45,652 bases of DNA from Planctomycetaceae bacterium (GTDB lineage: Bacteria > Planctomycetota > Phycisphaerae > Phycisphaerales > Zrk34): NCBI GenBank assembly GCA_002685935.1, contig NYZD01000029.1:1-45652 (forward strand), given 5' to 3'. The translations under genes and the position numbers were made by a program. Position 1 is the stretch's first letter, and every line of letters begins with the position of its first letter. Positions 43,698 to 45,652 of this stretch are shown here, piece after piece. The notes under the pieces are model-generated. The model saw only the letters and a list, made by a program, of their open reading frames with translations, made no database searches and was not told the origin of the DNA.

Positions 43698-44801
43698 CTA
43701 GCTCGTGACCCATTCGGTCGCGGCGCCGGGTTTGGTCAGCAGGATATCATCAGGTTGCAGCGAGTAGCCGCGGATGTGCGCCTTGGGCGCATCATCCATG
43801 ATGTAGGTGACGATGTAGATTTCGTCATCATCGAACTGCACCCAGCCCGAGTAGCCGACGTCGGATTCCGACGAGCGGTCAAAATCAATGGGGATCAGGC
43901 GCGTGTGGGCTTCATGTCGCCGACGCGCGAGGACCGATTGCACATCGGTGTAGGCCGCCATGAAATTTTGCGTCCACCAGCCAACCCAGCCGTTCCCGCC
44001 CTGCATCATGCGGTGAGTGATCAGCACGTTCCCGTCGTTCAGCATGCCCGCGACCGGTCGGTGGCAACCCATGATGGGAAACCGGAACGGGCCGTCCCAC
44101 GTCTGACCGCCGTCCGTGCTGATGGATTTGTGGCAGTCGCGACCGTCGAATGAGTTCTCACGCAGGAAGCAGGCGAGCGTACCGTCGGGTAGTTCAAGCA
44201 CCGTGCCTTCACTGAGCTGATTGACCGGGTCCGACCCGAACACGATGGGCCCCGTCCAGTTCTTGCCCTGGTCATCGGAGATCCAGCCTTGGACGAACCA
44301 ATACGATTGGACGGTGACCGCTTCGACGGTCGACGCCGACAGGATCCATCGCCCCGCGTGCCGGCCGTGGCGCAGTTCGATCAACTGATCGGGAACGATG
44401 CCGCGAACCGGCGTGGGGTGAGGACCGTCCCACGTCTCGCCTTCGTCACTGCTGAACCACAGCCAGTTGGATTGCTCGCCGGATGCATCGCAGCCTTCGT
44501 GGGGGCCGGCGATGCGATCGCACACCGCCACGAGCCGCCCGTCACCCAGCAGGCTGACGCGCGGGCAGTTCCACCACGGCCCGACGTTGACTTCACAGTG
44601 CAGCGGCTCGGTGAGTTCACGCTTCGGCGACCACGTGCGGCCCCGGTCATCACTCGTGGTCACCATCGCGCAGGTGTAACTGCGGTCGGCGTGATGTGTG
44701 CACTGGGCGAACACGCAAACCAGACGATCCGACGGCGTCTTGGCGACGTCGGGGAATGCCTCGTAGAAGTCGTCGTCACGGCTGACAATGAATCGTTCCA
44801 T
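43698..44801 (-). CDS. Sialidase-like (BNR/Asp-box) protein, shorter form
   Basis: 367 residues from the ATG at 44801, which has GAGG seven bases upstream. An open frame to 45050 adds an Arg-rich non-protein-like leader and was rejected. Four Asp-boxes are visible: SDDRGRTW, SSDEGETW, SDDQGKNW and STDGGQTW. The single domain has no signal peptide or C-terminal extension. I cannot place a complete catalytic Arg triad. A -10-like TATACT lies upstream at 44833-44838. It is convergent with the ceramidase-like gene across 41 bases. Confidence 0.83.
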   Translation of the reverse strand: MERFIVSRDDDFYEAFPDVAKTPSDRLVCVFAQCTHHADRSYTCAMVTTSDDRGRTWSPKRELTEPLHCEVNVGPWWNCPRVSLLGDGRLVAVCDRIAGPHEGCDASGEQSNWLWFSSDEGETWDGPHPTPVRGIVPDQLIELRHGRHAGRWILSASTVEAVTVQSYWFVQGWISDDQGKNWTGPIVFGSDPVNQLSEGTVLELPDGTLACFLRENSFDGRDCHKSISTDGGQTWDGPFRFPIMGCHRPVAGMLNDGNVLITHRMMQGGNGWVGWWTQNFMAAYTDVQSVLARRRHEAHTRLIPIDFDRSSESDVGYSGWVQFDDDEIYIVTYIMDDAPKAHIRGYSLQPDDILLTKPGAATEWVTS

Positions 44802-44832
44802 GGCAGGGCCTCGCGAAATCGAAGGTCCGCGG

Positions 44833-44838
44833 AGTATA
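44833..44838 (-). promoter_or_regulatory. Possible -10 element of the short sialidase-like gene
   Basis: TATACT on the minus strand lies 31 bases upstream of the start codon in a short AT-rich patch. The -35 region is not convincing. Confidence 0.3.
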
Positions 44839-45016
44839 TCGGAGAATCTATGATCGCACAGTTGCTCACGACCGGCTGCGTCCCTCCGGGCGCCGGCGCG
44901 CAACGGAATACGTTCGGCACTGAGTGATCCATCCCGATCGTGGCGTGCGGGGCACAACACAGCTTCATCCGATACCGCGGGCAATGCCGGTCCCGTCGAT
45001 GCCGAGTCGTCGTTGC

Positions 45017-45652
45017 TTACAGCGACCGACCGATCGCGAGCGTGCGCCAATAGTCACAAAGCGTATCGACGGAGTTCACGCCGCCGCCCATGCCGCTCTT
45101 GTTGATGCCCGATGACGGCAGCCCCATGCCGCCGATGAAATGACCGTTAATATTGCTGTTGCCCGCATGCATCGATTCGGCAACGCGCCGCGCCCGGCCC
45201 AAATCCTGCGTCCAGACACTGTTCATCAGCCCGTAATCCGTCGCGTTCGCCATGTCGATCGCTTGTGATTCACTCGTGAACGGCGCGAGGTATGCCACCG
45301 GCCCGAAGATTTCTTCCCGGGCGGCCACATTGTCGAGTGTGCCCGCGAGCAGTGCCGGTTTGACGTAATGCCCGTCCCGCCCGGGGACGACCGCTTTGCC
45401 GCCCCCCAGCACGAGCTTGGCGCCCTGTTGCTGTCCCTTTTCGAGATAGCCGAGCACACGGTTCAGCTGCTTCTCACTGACCACCGGGCCCATCTGCGAC
45501 GCTGGGTCAAGCTGATAGCCCGTCTCGATCTGTTTGAGCCGATCCACACACTCGCCGACCAGCTGATCGTAGATATTCTCGTGGATCAGCCAGCGGGAAG
45601 CGTTGGAACACACCTGCCCGGTGTGGAAGGTCACGGTGGTGGCCAGCTTCTC
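45017..45652 (-). CDS. Aldehyde dehydrogenase, C-terminal part (cut by window end)
   Basis: The last 211 residues of an NAD(P)-dependent aldehyde dehydrogenase; the frame is open at the window edge, so the 5' end is missing. The catalytic cysteine motif FHTGQVCSNASR is present close to the edge. Further on are the EEIFGPV motif (AAREEIFGPVAYLAPF) and the C-terminal 'GLPSSGINKSGMGG' with the oligomerisation tail. The sequence is of the betaine-aldehyde or related class, but the substrate cannot be set from this part. It lies 215 bases upstream of the short sialidase-like gene on the same strand. Confidence 0.93.
   Translation of the reverse strand, partial: EKLATTVTFHTGQVCSNASRWLIHENIYDQLVGECVDRLKQIETGYQLDPASQMGPVVSEKQLNRVLGYLEKGQQQGAKLVLGGGKAVVPGRDGHYVKPALLAGTLDNVAAREEIFGPVAYLAPFTSESQAIDMANATDYGLMNSVWTQDLGRARRVAESMHAGNSNINGHFIGGMGLPSSGINKSGMGGGVNSVDTLCDYWRTLAIGRSL

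Noticed and set aside
44890-44899. Perfect palindrome GCGCCGGCGC upstream of the short sialidase-like gene
   Set aside because: Palindromes of G and C are frequent by chance in DNA of this composition, and no second copy or other context supports a function.
44802-45050. Upstream extension of the short sialidase-like gene
   Set aside because: Arg/Asp-rich leader without family resemblance; the ATG at 44801 has a good ribosome site.

Overview
The window is GC-rich, gene-dense bacterial DNA. Its protein repertoire points to a planctomycete, perhaps of the Phycisphaerae type. The signs are several PQQ-like and NHL beta-propellers with the 'DWPQFRGP'-type N-terminus, a type II pseudopilin ending its hydrophobic segment in 'LLPAMSKAR', a MoxR/DUF58/BatA/VWA cluster with a DUF4159 protein, and several sialidase-like, URO-D-like and ceramidase-like proteins. 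This placement is inference from protein families; no rRNA or other marker gene is present. I see no tRNA, rRNA, CRISPR array or intact insertion sequence.

Region 1 (391-17555, all minus strand) is a run of tightly packed genes, most joined by 4-base ATGA/GTGA overlaps. Read 5' to 3' it encodes: a membrane-anchored PQQ-like propeller; a Tat-exported NHL propeller with a Cys-rich loop; a tiny Tat-exported four-cysteine protein; a Tat-exported polyferredoxin (NapG-like); a NapH/NosR-like membrane polyferredoxin; a second membrane-anchored PQQ-like propeller; a NuoE-NuoF-ferredoxin fusion; a NuoG-type [2Fe-2S] protein fused to a GltD-like flavoprotein that has lost its NAD(P)H-binding domain; a third PQQ-like propeller; a glycosyltransferase; and a MacB/YbbP-type ABC exporter pair. 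The likely logic is an NADH-oxidising cytoplasmic module wired through a membrane Fe-S protein to exported Fe-S and propeller proteins. No terminal enzyme is visible, and this is the best candidate for an undescribed system in the window.

Region 2 (17742-21220) holds a pseudopilin on the plus strand, a stand-alone secreted quinoprotein-like propeller, and a uroporphyrinogen-decarboxylase-family protein.

Region 3 (21504-33407, minus strand) is an eight-gene MoxR/VWA operon. In order: a caspase-like protein whose catalytic His and Cys both appear replaced, an unknown protein, MoxR ATPase, DUF58, BatA-like VWA, a very long coiled-coil membrane protein with a Gly/Ser/Gln-rich tract, a second VWA membrane protein, and DUF4159. 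A sigma70-like -10 element lies upstream.

Region 4 (33798-45652) is a catabolic, glycan-oriented area. It holds a secreted propeller and an exported beta-sandwich-like protein on the plus strand, a stand-alone receiver-domain protein with an unusual insertion, a sialidase-like protein behind a GH42-like lipoprotein, a divergent ceramidase-like protein, a second sialidase-like protein, and the 3' part of an aldehyde dehydrogenase cut by the window edge. The left edge (1-66) carries only the last 21 codons of an unidentified plus-strand gene.
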